Shown here piece after piece: positions 9,119 to 19,052 of a stretch of DNA of 64,000 nucleotides (its first letter is position 1; every line of letters begins with the position of its first letter). Source of the DNA: Rubripirellula sp. (GTDB lineage Bacteria > Planctomycetota > Planctomycetia > Pirellulales > Pirellulaceae); NCBI GenBank assembly GCA_029245125.1, contig JAQWPZ010000321.1, forward strand, positions 1 to 64,000, read 5' to 3'. Below the pieces are notes generated by a model. It saw only the letters and a program-made list of their open reading frames with translations. It did not search any database and had not been told where the DNA came from. Made by a program: the position numbers and the translations under genes.

Positions 9119-12100
9119 ATGAACCGAATCTCCGTCGTCACCGTGCTGTACCTGCTGTTGGCTGTCGCTCCACACATCGCGAATGGCCAAACCACGACAA
9201 ACCTGGAAACGGAACTCAAGGGCATGAAAATGGCGGAGCTTGTCGAGACGGTGAACCGGCGAGGTGATCCTCGCCGAGGAGCGTTCGTTTTCTACAAGTC
9301 GGCTGCCGCCTGCGTCAAATGCCATCTCGATAATCCGGACAAGACATCACCGCTCGGCCCAGCACTCACCGCAATCGATAAAAAAACAACGGATCAATAC
9401 ATCATAGAATCAATCCTTTACCCCTCAAAGAAAATCAAAGAAGGCTATGCATCGGTCCGCATACTGACCCTCGACGGCAAGGTATTCACAGGACTACTGG
9501 TAAAAGACGACGGACAAAAAGTAGTCCTACGAGACACAGCCGACCTGCAGCAGGAAGTCGTAATCGACAAAAAGGATATTGACGTGTCCAACCACAGCAC
9601 TGTGTCAGTGATGCCCGAGGGACTCGTCGCCTCACTACGAGAGCCAAGGGAATTTTACGACCTCGTTCGCTACGTTGCTGAAGTGGCACGGGGAGGACCG
9701 CCGCGAGCAAAACAACTCAGACCGTCGCCGGAACTGCTATTAGTCAAAGACGACACAACAAATCTTGATCACGCAGGAATCCTCCGCAAGTTGAATGCAG
9801 ACGACCTTCAAAGTGGAAAGCGAATCTACAACAGTCACTGCATCAACTGTCACGGTGCCGATGGGAACAAGCCAACCCTTGGCACCGCACGCGCCTTTGG
9901 AAAAGACAAACTCAAATACGGTGCCGACCCACTTAGCATGCTGGTGACACTGACCCGCGGCAATGGATTGATGGGGGCGATGCAACACTTGTCACCTAGA
10001 GAACGGTACCAAGTGATTCATTTCATCCGCGAATCTTTTATGAAAGGAAACAACCCTGACTACGTCACGATCAACCGCGAGTATTTAAGCAGCTTGCCCA
10101 AAGGAACCGAAACGGGTGAGTTCTTGGCAGGCGATGATCGCGACTTCGGCCCAGTTCTTGGGTCCCAACTTGGAAGTGACATCAATCACTCGATGACGTT
10201 TCGGCTGCCGAACGACGTCACGGTCAATTATGACATGCACCGATTCCGCCTTGGTGGAGTCTGGAGTGGAGGTTTTCTGGACCTGGCGCAAACACAGCAC
10301 TATCGACAACGCGGGGAAGGCATGCCCCGACCCCTTGGCACTCCAATTGCCGGGATGGATGCCTTTGCTTGGGAGCTTGGCGGATCGTTCGAAATCCCTC
10401 CGACAAACAAACCGCCACGTGGTCCGGTGCAAAGTCAGTTGGCACATTACCTCGGACACTATCTGCACGGCGACCAAGCCGTCTTGAGTTACGAGATCGG
10501 CGGACGTGGCGTGCTGGAGACAATCACCAGCGAACAACTCGGTCAGTTACCAATTATTCAACAGACGTTTCGAATTGCTGCGGGAGAGCAACCTTTACGT
10601 CTCTGCGTTGGCAAACAAACGCGTCCTGGCATGACCCTGGTTGAAAATACAATCGGTACCACTTCCGGCGTCCACGAACAGGGCACCCCCAAGCAAAACT
10701 CAGTCGCCTTTGTTCCTAACTTGCCAGCCAAACCCCACCAGGCTGCCGCAAATTCGAATCAAGCCATTCATGTCGTCACGGGCCCACAGGCGGAAGAACT
10801 TGACCTCGGGACTCCCAAACGAACCATCGCCGTGCGGTTTAAAACTCGCCAAGGTGGAACCCTGATTGCCTCCACCCCAGCGACTGGAAAATGGGAGGCC
10901 GATGGCAAGACACTCTTCATTCGCGGTAAACAGGTTGTATTCGACATCGGTTGGGTCGGTGCAATCAACGGCAAACGAGCAGTGACCGATGGCCAATGGC
11001 ATACCGCCGCCCTTGTTGTCACCAATGACAGCACGCAACTTTTTGTCGACGGAAAAATTGAGGCAACAAAAGCTGGGTTTCGTCGTGATCCAGTCAACGG
11101 TCACGTGCTGAAGGTTGGCGCAACCGCGACCAACTTCGGCGGTGACTTCGATGGCGAGATTGCCTGGGCAGCAGTCTATGGCAAAGCGATGACCGCGGAC
11201 CAACTGAATCAGCTCGCAGGTGCAAATCCGCCAAGTCCGCAGCAAGCGATGTGGACTTGGAAACCTGGCGACGACCCAGCGCAAGCACCCTCATCGACGA
11301 CCGAAATCCCACCGACGTTTACGGTTGCTGGACTGGTAGGCGACACCACTGGCCTGAAGTGGAGCTTAGAAAATGAACGATTGATCCTGACCATCCCGGC
11401 TCGTGATCGCCCACGGATTTTCGCCCTGAATCGCTCCTCGATGAACCAGCAACAGCTACAAGGGTTCACCGACTACATCGCCGAATCATCGCAACGCACT
11501 GTCACCGACCCTCTCTCAATGACCCAGGGTGGCGCAACACGTTGGCCACAACGATTGAAGTCCACCGGTGCGCTGGGAGAACCGTTGAATGGATATGCAT
11601 TGGACACTATCCCGCTTCCTGCGGAAAACCCTTGGAATGCATGGCTGCGAACCAGCGCACTCGATTTTTTCGAAGACGGTCGCTGCGTGGTGACCACGCA
11701 CGGTGGTGACGTTTATCTCGTCAGCGGTATCGACGAAACACTGCACAACGTCACCTGGAAAAGGTATGCCGCTGGTCTATTTGAACCGTTTGGTGTCCGC
11801 GTCGTCGACGGCCAAATTTATGTAACGTGCCGTGATGGAATTAAACGGCTGCATGATTATGACGGCAACGACGAAGCTGATTTTGTCGAGGCGTTTTGGA
11901 TTGACGATGACGTGTCATCCATGTTCCACGCCTACAACTTTGATCTACAAACAGATTCACAAGGCAATTTCTACTTCGCCAAAGCGGGTCAGTACACGAA
12001 CCACCACCGCCCCGGCACGATCATGAAAATCCCACCCGAGGGTGGCTCGGCAGAGGCTGTAGCTTGGGGAATTCGCACGCCCAATGGAATGGGGAAATTG

Positions 12101-12949
12101 CAGGATGACCGCTTCACTGTCAGCGATAACCAAGGCCCATGGATGCCCGCAGGAAAAATCTCGCTGGTTAAACCAAATGGATTCTTTGGCAACATGCCGA
12201 TTAACCAGGAGCAAGACCAGTGGTTGCGGGGCAAGTATGGCGGAGAGTTGCCGGAATCGTACGACGAACCGTTCATCTGGATGCCGCAAGAGCTGGACAA
12301 TTCGTGTGGTGGACAAGTCTGGGCAGACGACGAGCGTTGGGGCCCGCTCGCCGGACGCTTAATCCACTCGTCGTTCGGCAAAGGATGGCTGTATTACCTG
12401 TCATTACAAGAGATCGATGGCACGATGCAATCATCAATCGTCAGCCTCCCACATCAATGGCAGGCCGGTGTGATGCGACTGCGAGTGAATCCAACAGACG
12501 GACAAATGTACGGCACTGGACTTTCCGGATGGCAAGGGCCAAAAGGAGGCAAAGACGGGTGCCTGCAACGCCTTCGCTATACCGGCAACCAAGCACGAAT
12601 GATTGACCAAGTTCGCATCGTCCCCAACGGCATCAAACTCACCTTCAACTTTGAACTCTCCAATGAAGCCGCTGAACCTGAATCGTGGGATGCCGAGATG
12701 TGGGATTATCTGTGGTCACGCAAATATGGATCGGACCAATTTTCAGTTTTGAATCCCGGCAAGAAAGGCCGCGACAAATTACGAATCGCATCGATCGAGC
12801 TTTCAGAAAACAAACGAACACTGATTCTCCACACCCCCGATTTGAAATCCTGTGATCAAGTCCATCTCGAAATGGGCTTTACCGACGCCAACGGCAAGCC
12901 GTTCAGCGAAGAGGCCTATTTGACCGTCCACTCCGTGCCAGAAGGTTGA
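9119..12949 (+). CDS. Large secreted diheme protein with LamG-like and propeller domains
   Basis: Exported protein of 1276 residues, of the planctomycete type that joins c-type cytochrome modules to carbohydrate-binding and propeller domains. A signal peptide covers about residues 1-23. Residues 49-190 match the 'Pirellula/Verrucomicrobium-type' heme-binding domain, with C65-V-K-C68-H69, then LGPALTAI and LTLDGKVFTGLL. A second cytochrome c motif, C241-I-N-C-H245, lies at 230-310. A LamG-like jelly roll follows at about 568-700 (TDGQWHTAALVV, LFVDGKIEATKAG). Residues 830-1180 look like an NHL/sorbosone-dehydrogenase-like beta-propeller (GIRTPNGMGKL, SDNQGPWMPAGKISLV). The likely role is electron transfer coupled to sugar or polymer processing at the cell surface; that is inferred. 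It heads a same-strand group of five genes. Confidence 0.82.
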   Translation: MNRISVVTVLYLLLAVAPHIANGQTTTNLETELKGMKMAELVETVNRRGDPRRGAFVFYKSAAACVKCHLDNPDKTSPLGPALTAIDKKTTDQYIIESILYPSKKIKEGYASVRILTLDGKVFTGLLVKDDGQKVVLRDTADLQQEVVIDKKDIDVSNHSTVSVMPEGLVASLREPREFYDLVRYVAEVARGGPPRAKQLRPSPELLLVKDDTTNLDHAGILRKLNADDLQSGKRIYNSHCINCHGADGNKPTLGTARAFGKDKLKYGADPLSMLVTLTRGNGLMGAMQHLSPRERYQVIHFIRESFMKGNNPDYVTINREYLSSLPKGTETGEFLAGDDRDFGPVLGSQLGSDINHSMTFRLPNDVTVNYDMHRFRLGGVWSGGFLDLAQTQHYRQRGEGMPRPLGTPIAGMDAFAWELGGSFEIPPTNKPPRGPVQSQLAHYLGHYLHGDQAVLSYEIGGRGVLETITSEQLGQLPIIQQTFRIAAGEQPLRLCVGKQTRPGMTLVENTIGTTSGVHEQGTPKQNSVAFVPNLPAKPHQAAANSNQAIHVVTGPQAEELDLGTPKRTIAVRFKTRQGGTLIASTPATGKWEADGKTLFIRGKQVVFDIGWVGAINGKRAVTDGQWHTAALVVTNDSTQLFVDGKIEATKAGFRRDPVNGHVLKVGATATNFGGDFDGEIAWAAVYGKAMTADQLNQLAGANPPSPQQAMWTWKPGDDPAQAPSSTTEIPPTFTVAGLVGDTTGLKWSLENERLILTIPARDRPRIFALNRSSMNQQQLQGFTDYIAESSQRTVTDPLSMTQGGATRWPQRLKSTGALGEPLNGYALDTIPLPAENPWNAWLRTSALDFFEDGRCVVTTHGGDVYLVSGIDETLHNVTWKRYAAGLFEPFGVRVVDGQIYVTCRDGIKRLHDYDGNDEADFVEAFWIDDDVSSMFHAYNFDLQTDSQGNFYFAKAGQYTNHHRPGTIMKIPPEGGSAEAVAWGIRTPNGMGKLQDDRFTVSDNQGPWMPAGKISLVKPNGFFGNMPINQEQDQWLRGKYGGELPESYDEPFIWMPQELDNSCGGQVWADDERWGPLAGRLIHSSFGKGWLYYLSLQEIDGTMQSSIVSLPHQWQAGVMRLRVNPTDGQMYGTGLSGWQGPKGGKDGCLQRLRYTGNQARMIDQVRIVPNGIKLTFNFELSNEAAEPESWDAEMWDYLWSRKYGSDQFSVLNPGKKGRDKLRIASIELSENKRTLILHTPDLKSCDQVHLEMGFTDANGKPFSEEAYLTVHSVPEG

Positions 12950-13121
12950 CCTCTGAAGTCGCATCCGTGACGGGTCCCAGGTCACCGCCTGCATCCGACT
13001 TGGACAGTGAAACGGCAATCAAAACAATCACGAAGACAAAACCAAACGATCTTGCTGCGGTGCCGACCGACGCAACAATGACACTGATCAATGAATCACT
13101 TCAATCGCGCAGGTTCATAAA

Positions 13122-14672
13122 ATGAAAAATCTCTGGATCGCAATTGCTTTGGCCTGTGTTACTTGTAATCCACACTTCGCCGACGCTGACCAACCAAACG
13201 TCGTGATCATCATGGCAGATGACATGGGCTATTCAGACATTGGCTGCTTTGGTGGCGAAATTCGCACCCCCCATTTAGACAGCCTTGCCAGGGGCGGCCT
13301 TCGCTTTACGAACTTCTACAGCGAAAATATGTGCTGGGTTTCCCGTGCCTCGCTGCTGACCGGTGTTTTCCACAAAACGTCAATGGTAAATGGGAGACTC
13401 CATCGACGCTGCGAGACGATCCCCGAAGCCCTCCGCCGCAATGGCTACCAAACACGCATGTCCGGCAAATGGCACCTCGCGGGAAAGAGGTATGACGTGT
13501 TTCCTGTGGATCGTGGTTACGACGAGTTCTACGGAATCCTGGGCGGAGCCGCCAGTTTCTTTGCACCTGCTCACCTGACTCGCAACCGCGAAAACGTTGA
13601 ACGGGAGGCGGTCGACGATCCTGACTACTACATCACCGACGCAATCAGCGATGAAGCCACCCGCATGATTCGCGAGGCCAAGCCAGAACAGCCACTTTTC
13701 CTTTCGGTCGCCTACACGGCTGCTCATTGGCCGCTGCATGCCCGCGATTCCGACATCGCCGAATATGATGGCCAATATGCCCTGGGCTGGGACAAACTTC
13801 GCGAACAGCGATTGGCAAACATGAAACGAATGGGCATCGTGCCACCGGACCTACCACTTTCCCCTCGGCATCCAAACGTTACAGCGTGGCCAGAAACAGA
13901 AAACCCAGCGTGGCAACAACGACGGATGGAAGTTTACGCCGCGCAAATCACGGTGATGGACAAAGGAATCGGACGCATCATCGACGAGTTGAAAAAAACC
14001 AACCGATTTGAAAACACATTGATCTTTTTCACCATCGACAATGGCGGCTGCCACGTTGAATACACGCCCGAACGAAAAGGGGATTACTTACCCGAGCGAA
14101 CTCGGGCTGGACGTCAGATGCGACCTGGCAACCTTCCCACAATCATGCCGGGCCCTGAGGATACCTACCAGAGCTATGGCTACGGCTGGGCCAATGCTTC
14201 CAATACTCCCTACCGCTACTTCAAGCAATTCGATCATGAAGGTGGAATCCGTACCTCCATGATCGCCCACTGGCCACAAGGCATCGACCGCGCTGGCGGG
14301 CTCGTCAAAGGTGTCTCACATTTGGTTGATATCATGCCAACCGTACTCGAAGTAACAAAGACTCCCGTGGCGGCCGCACCTCCAATCCGAATGGACGGTG
14401 AGTCGTTCTCGAATGCATTCGGCATGGAAGATCATGTCGGTCGAGAAATGACATTTTTCGATCACGCCCGAGGCCGCGCGTTGCGGCAGGGCGATTGGAA
14501 AATCGTCGCCACCAAGGTTGGCAAGAAGTTCACCTGGGAGCTTTACAACTTGCAACAAGATCCCTTGGAAATGAAAAACTTGGCCGACAAAATGCCGCAA
14601 AAGGTCAACCAGCTCTCCGCCGCGTGGAAATCAGAATCTGCTCGCCACGCTCGCCAAGCAGCACTCGACTGA
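13122..14672 (+). CDS. Sulfatase with non-canonical CWVSR motif
   Basis: Arylsulfatase-family protein of 516 residues with a signal peptide (1-22), PNVVIIMADDMGYSDIG with metal-binding Asp33-Asp34, and GKWHLAGKRYDVFPVDRGYDEFYG, the arylsulfatase A-like signature. The active-site motif reads C71-W-V-S-R75: Val stands where Pro or Ala is expected in C-x-P/A-S-R. The Cys and Arg are kept, so it may still be converted to formylglycine and be active, but this is not certain. The TIDNGG segment supplies the second metal-binding Asp/Asn. The gene lies between the large heme protein and the DUF1592 cytochrome on the same strand. Confidence 0.88.
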   Translation: MKNLWIAIALACVTCNPHFADADQPNVVIIMADDMGYSDIGCFGGEIRTPHLDSLARGGLRFTNFYSENMCWVSRASLLTGVFHKTSMVNGRLHRRCETIPEALRRNGYQTRMSGKWHLAGKRYDVFPVDRGYDEFYGILGGAASFFAPAHLTRNRENVEREAVDDPDYYITDAISDEATRMIREAKPEQPLFLSVAYTAAHWPLHARDSDIAEYDGQYALGWDKLREQRLANMKRMGIVPPDLPLSPRHPNVTAWPETENPAWQQRRMEVYAAQITVMDKGIGRIIDELKKTNRFENTLIFFTIDNGGCHVEYTPERKGDYLPERTRAGRQMRPGNLPTIMPGPEDTYQSYGYGWANASNTPYRYFKQFDHEGGIRTSMIAHWPQGIDRAGGLVKGVSHLVDIMPTVLEVTKTPVAAAPPIRMDGESFSNAFGMEDHVGREMTFFDHARGRALRQGDWKIVATKVGKKFTWELYNLQQDPLEMKNLADKMPQKVNQLSAAWKSESARHARQAALD

Positions 14673-15168
14673 GCCGTTCGAATATAGGCCGAACATGCCC
14701 GTGAACACATCATGCTCTCCCGCTCAGCTCAAGACAAACTGCCAACCGCGAATTCGGTGAGGAGAGCGTTGGTCAAGTGACAAGCAGCCCAGAGGGCGGG
14801 GAAGGGTTGCCACAATACGAACTAGCAATTCAAAGTCTCCGCTGCAATCGGCGCGGATATCAACACGCTTTCCAGCCCTCTACAACAGCAACTTCCAGAA
14901 TGTCACTGCAAAAATCTCCGCTCACCAAATAAACTAGAGCCAAACGGTGCGGTGTCGCCAAACTCAGTTAATCCCCAATCCCGCGATCACCGTTCACACC
15001 GACCATGAGGACTGCCCACCAATTGAAATGGACTTCGATTTCAAATCACAACCAGTGAACCGCAAGGCGTCGACCACGGTTCTCCTGACTTCCCCGGCGG
15101 CTAACGAATCGCCGTTCACCGATGGTGAAAAAAAAATTAGCAATCAAATAGGAAAGACATTCCCGACG
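14673..15168. other. Intergenic region before the DUF1592 gene
   Basis: The reading frame of the next gene stays open back to 14947, but the extra residues show no signal peptide or domain. I therefore treat this as upstream DNA. No repeat, RNA gene or clear promoter was seen. Confidence 0.45.
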
Positions 15169-17727
15169 ATGCTGCTACCATCGAATAGCCAAGAACTCCG
15201 AGCGTTCGCCCGATCCCTACTCATAGCCTGCTGCTTCATCGCGGTGCTTGCTTCATCCGTTTTTAATGCTGTGACCCACGCGGCCGAATCCGCCATCCAA
15301 GTCGCAATCCCGAAGGCAACGATCCAGCCATTCCTGCAACTCTATTGCGTGCGATGTCACCGTGGCCAAAACGAGAATGGACAGGTCAGATTTGACACTG
15401 CGACTTGGATGATCTCAACCGGTGATGAAGCGCAGCGGTGGCAGGACGTCTTGGACACGCTCAACTCCGGGGATATGCCACCAGAGGACGAAAAACAGCC
15501 AACGAACGACGAATTGAGCAAGGTGCTTGATGCCATGACGGGCGCGTTGATCACGGCACGGCGACGCCTAACCGATCACGGTGGTGAGATCGTCATGCGG
15601 CGACTCAATCGCCGGGAGTATGCAAACACTATTCGGGAATTGTTTGGGTTCACCGTTCCAGAAGATATGATCCCCGAAGATGGAGAAGCGGCAACATTTG
15701 ATACTGTTGGAGATGAGCAGTTTTTCAACTCGTCGGATTTTGAAAAGTATCTCGCACTGGGCCGAGAGATTGCAGATCAAGCGGTTTCCTGGGCAGCCAA
15801 GCCACGCATCCAATCATCTGTCATGCGTATCGAACCGGAGCAACGGGTCACAAACGCCCTTCGCGTCAAGCTTGCTGACCTGGATAACAAGATGCGAATG
15901 AAAAAAGAAGGGAAGACCTGGCAAGAGATGGGATTCAAGGATGAAGGTGAAATGAAAATCGTCTTTCAACAATTCAAGAATCGAGCTGGCAAGCCACGGA
16001 CGTATTTAGCGTACCCATTGGTGGAAAGTGGTGTCTATTTTGTCGATGTCAACAATTCGACCAAACGGTTTGTCGCGAATCGCGGATCCGCCGATCCACG
16101 TGGCTTCTATCAATTACGCTCACGTGCAGGCATTGTCGGCGAACCTCCATCAATCCGAACCTTCTTTCGCGTGACGGATAAGATTGGCACCGTCGGCATC
16201 ATGAAGGTCCAAGGGACTGCCGACCGACCGCAAATAATTGAGATGAACTATCAGCCGAAGATGGGACAACGGAACGTGAATCTCGGTGTCGAAGAGAACC
16301 GCGCTGACATTCGAGTGCTGGATGGATACCTCAAACGAATCGATCGTGATGGACAATGGGCTGCGATTTGGATGGATTGGCTGGAGATCGAGGGACCGTT
16401 CTATAAAGATGAGCGGGCCTTTGTGGAAACACTTCTCCATCCGGAACCACCACCCCCGCGTGGTCGAGCGAAAAGCGTTTGGTCTGACGAGAATGTTCGC
16501 GATTTAATCGACCGCCTCGCGTTTGAAGCATTTCGTCGACAAATACCTGCGTCTGACTACATCGATCGTTTGGTCGCTCTGTATCAAGTCAATCGCACGA
16601 GTGGACAATCGTTTGACAAAGCGATCAGCGAAGTCATTGGAGTTATTCTGGCTTCACCACAATTCTTGTTCATCCAGGAACCCGGAAATACTCAAGACAG
16701 TACAAAGCGACAACTCACCAACGTTGAGTTGGCGATTCGGTTGTCCTATTTTCTTTGGAGTGGGCCGCCAGATACTGAATTATACGATTGCGCCAAAACG
16801 GGCGCCTTGTCGCGTCCGCAGGTCCTACATTCCCAAGTCGAACGAATGCTAAGTGATCCACGCAGCGGCGCATTCTTCGACGGCTTCGTCTCACAGTGGG
16901 CAGATCTGGAACGATTCGATGCCGTGACGGTTGACGAGCAGGCCAACTTTAGATTCAACAAGGGTGTGCGGCATTCCGCCAAACGTGAGGTCGTCGAATT
17001 CTTCACAACACTGGTCAACGAAAACCTTTCGGTTGCAAATCTGATCCAATCCGACTTTGTTGTCATCAATGAACTACTAGGCGATCACTACGAGATACCG
17101 GGTGCTGAATCTGATCAATTCCAAAAAGTAACATTACCGGCCGATTCATCGCGTGGTGGACTGCTTGGCCAAACTGCGATCTTGACCCTGGGTTCCAATG
17201 GCGAACGCTCTTCCCCCGTGATTCGGGGCGCTTGGGTCATGGAAAAACTGCTACACGACAAACCTGCTCCACCACCACCGAACGTCCCTGAATTGGGATC
17301 GACCACAAATCGGCCGGCAAGCAATCGGCAATTGGTGGAGCTCCATCAGAAACAGGCCGTATGCGCATCCTGTCACAAAAAGATGGATGTGATCGGATTC
17401 GGCCTAGAAAACTTCGACACGACTGGCCGTTGGCGAGAAACCGAACAAGTCGACCGCAAAGAAGTGACCATACAATCGGGCGGAAAACTACCGGGCGGCG
17501 CAGTGTTTACAGACGTTCGTGAATTAAAAACCGCTCTACTGCAAGAACAGCCTCAGCTTGCAGAAGAATTAGTCGAATCATTGCTCGCCTATGGGCTGGG
17601 CAGAACCGTCGAGTTTTCTGATGCTGACCAAGTGGAGCAGATCCTTCAGCGGCTGAAACGCGAAGATTTTCCGATGCGGTCGATGATTCATGAAATCACC
17701 AACAGCCAGCTGTTCCACACAAAATAA
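15169..17727 (+). CDS. DUF1592/DUF1588-family planctomycete cytochrome
   Basis: Secreted protein of 852 residues of the planctomycete cytochrome group (DUF1587-DUF1592-DUF1588-DUF1585 architecture). The ATG at 15169 is preferred because a hydrophobic signal (ARSLLIACCFIAVLASSVF) follows within 15 residues; the frame is open further upstream without such a signal. C-V-R-C-H at about residue 60 is a heme site. L-N-R-R-E-Y-A-N-T-I-R-E-L-F marks DUF1587 at about 145, V-E-L-A-I-R-L-S-Y-F-L-W-S marks DUF1592 at about 520, and C-A-S-C-H at about 732 is a second heme site in DUF1588. LAYGLGRTVEFSD marks DUF1585 at the end. It is followed after 17 bp by the DUF1552 gene, its usual partner. The biochemical role of the pair is not established; extracellular polymer processing is the common guess. 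Confidence 0.9.
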   Translation: MLLPSNSQELRAFARSLLIACCFIAVLASSVFNAVTHAAESAIQVAIPKATIQPFLQLYCVRCHRGQNENGQVRFDTATWMISTGDEAQRWQDVLDTLNSGDMPPEDEKQPTNDELSKVLDAMTGALITARRRLTDHGGEIVMRRLNRREYANTIRELFGFTVPEDMIPEDGEAATFDTVGDEQFFNSSDFEKYLALGREIADQAVSWAAKPRIQSSVMRIEPEQRVTNALRVKLADLDNKMRMKKEGKTWQEMGFKDEGEMKIVFQQFKNRAGKPRTYLAYPLVESGVYFVDVNNSTKRFVANRGSADPRGFYQLRSRAGIVGEPPSIRTFFRVTDKIGTVGIMKVQGTADRPQIIEMNYQPKMGQRNVNLGVEENRADIRVLDGYLKRIDRDGQWAAIWMDWLEIEGPFYKDERAFVETLLHPEPPPPRGRAKSVWSDENVRDLIDRLAFEAFRRQIPASDYIDRLVALYQVNRTSGQSFDKAISEVIGVILASPQFLFIQEPGNTQDSTKRQLTNVELAIRLSYFLWSGPPDTELYDCAKTGALSRPQVLHSQVERMLSDPRSGAFFDGFVSQWADLERFDAVTVDEQANFRFNKGVRHSAKREVVEFFTTLVNENLSVANLIQSDFVVINELLGDHYEIPGAESDQFQKVTLPADSSRGGLLGQTAILTLGSNGERSSPVIRGAWVMEKLLHDKPAPPPPNVPELGSTTNRPASNRQLVELHQKQAVCASCHKKMDVIGFGLENFDTTGRWRETEQVDRKEVTIQSGGKLPGGAVFTDVRELKTALLQEQPQLAEELVESLLAYGLGRTVEFSDADQVEQILQRLKREDFPMRSMIHEITNSQLFHTK

Positions 17728-17744
17728 CTGAAGACACAAGATTG

Positions 17745-19052
17745 ATGATGTCCAATTTCACAACCAACTCCCAGACGCGACGCTCGTTCCTAAGAGCCGG
17801 CGCCTCCATCTTGGCACTGCCATTTTTGGAAACCATGGCGGACGCCGCAGCGACCACGACGGAACCTCCCAAGCGAATGGTCTTTCTGGGGACCGGTTTT
17901 GGTTTTACGAAAGATACGTTCTATCCGGACAAAGATGGACGATTTTCCGAAATCGGTTTGACCAACGGACTCGAATCACTCACTCGTCATCAAGACGACA
18001 TCACGATGGTGAGCCACCTCACCAACCTGGGAGCGAGCAATCCGCATGGAGGTAGCGTTTCGTACCTGACAGGTGCCAACGTGGCTGGTACACCAGGCAA
18101 ACGCTTTTTCAATTCAATCTCTTGTGATCAAGTAGCAGCTCAGCACCTTGGCAAAAACACGCGGTTCCAATCGCTCTCTCTTTCAGCAAACGAATCAGAT
18201 GGCGGGCAAAACTCGGGACATGGACCGGGACTGTCACTATCTTGGGACGAATCAGGCAACCCTATCCCTGGCATCAAACGCCCGCTCGACTTGTTCCGCA
18301 CTCTCTTTGCCAATCCCGGTGACACGCGGGCAGAACTGGATGCACGCCTTCGCAAACAGCAGAGCATCCTCGACATCGTCAAAGTGGGTGGAGGCGGAAT
18401 GAATAAGCACCTCAGCAAAAGAGATCAGCAAAAACTGGACGAATATTTCAATGGGATCCGCCAGATTGAACAGGGACTAGAACGGCAGGCACGATGGGCC
18501 GATATCCCCAAGCCAGATGCACCTTTCGACGAACCGGGGTCAGGCCTGACCGGCGAAGACGAAATCAAGATGATGTACGACATGATCATCATCGCAATGC
18601 AGACTGATTCGACGCGCGTCATCAGTTATCGCCAACCTGTTTGCTCGGTGCTTGAAGGAATGGGAATCGGCCTGAAGGCACACTCATTGAGTCATTACGG
18701 ATTTTCGGAGCCCCGCAAATCGGCTTCGCAACGACGTGACCAGAAAACGACCGAACTGCTCGCTCACTTCATTGATCGCCTGAAAACAGCGAAGGACATC
18801 GACGGCAGCCGCCTGTACGACAACTGCATCGTCAGCTTCGGAACGAATCTCCGCAGTGGCCACGAGCTTCGAGACGTGCCCGCCATCGTAACTGGCGGTG
18901 GTGCCAAAAACCTGAAACATGGCCACCACATCATCCTGCCGAAGGAAGACACACCGTTAGCCAATTACTGGCTGACACTCATGCAGCAAGCCGGCGTGCC
19001 AATCGAACGATTCAGCCACAGCACGGGAACAACAAGCGAGATTTTGACATGA
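17745..19052 (+). CDS. DUF1552 protein with Tat-type signal
   Basis: Protein of 435 residues of the DUF1552 family, exported in folded form judging by its N-terminal twin-arginine motif R-R-S-F-L-R-A-G followed by a hydrophobic stretch (SILALPFLE). Two adjacent ATGs (17745 and 17748) are possible; an in-frame TTG just upstream is less likely. Typical DUF1552 segments are P-K-R-M-V-F-L-G, G-G-S-V-S-Y-L-T-G, S-L-S-W and H-S-L-S-H-Y-G. It lies 17 bp behind the DUF1592 cytochrome, and its last bases overlap the following sulfatase as ATGA, which points to one transcript with translational coupling. No enzymatic activity is established for the family. Confidence 0.9.
   Translation: MMSNFTTNSQTRRSFLRAGASILALPFLETMADAAATTTEPPKRMVFLGTGFGFTKDTFYPDKDGRFSEIGLTNGLESLTRHQDDITMVSHLTNLGASNPHGGSVSYLTGANVAGTPGKRFFNSISCDQVAAQHLGKNTRFQSLSLSANESDGGQNSGHGPGLSLSWDESGNPIPGIKRPLDLFRTLFANPGDTRAELDARLRKQQSILDIVKVGGGGMNKHLSKRDQQKLDEYFNGIRQIEQGLERQARWADIPKPDAPFDEPGSGLTGEDEIKMMYDMIIIAMQTDSTRVISYRQPVCSVLEGMGIGLKAHSLSHYGFSEPRKSASQRRDQKTTELLAHFIDRLKTAKDIDGSRLYDNCIVSFGTNLRSGHELRDVPAIVTGGGAKNLKHGHHIILPKEDTPLANYWLTLMQQAGVPIERFSHSTGTTSEILT

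Noticed and set aside
14947-15168. N-terminal extension of the DUF1592 protein
   Set aside because: The frame is open but the extra 74 residues would bury the signal peptide and show no domain.
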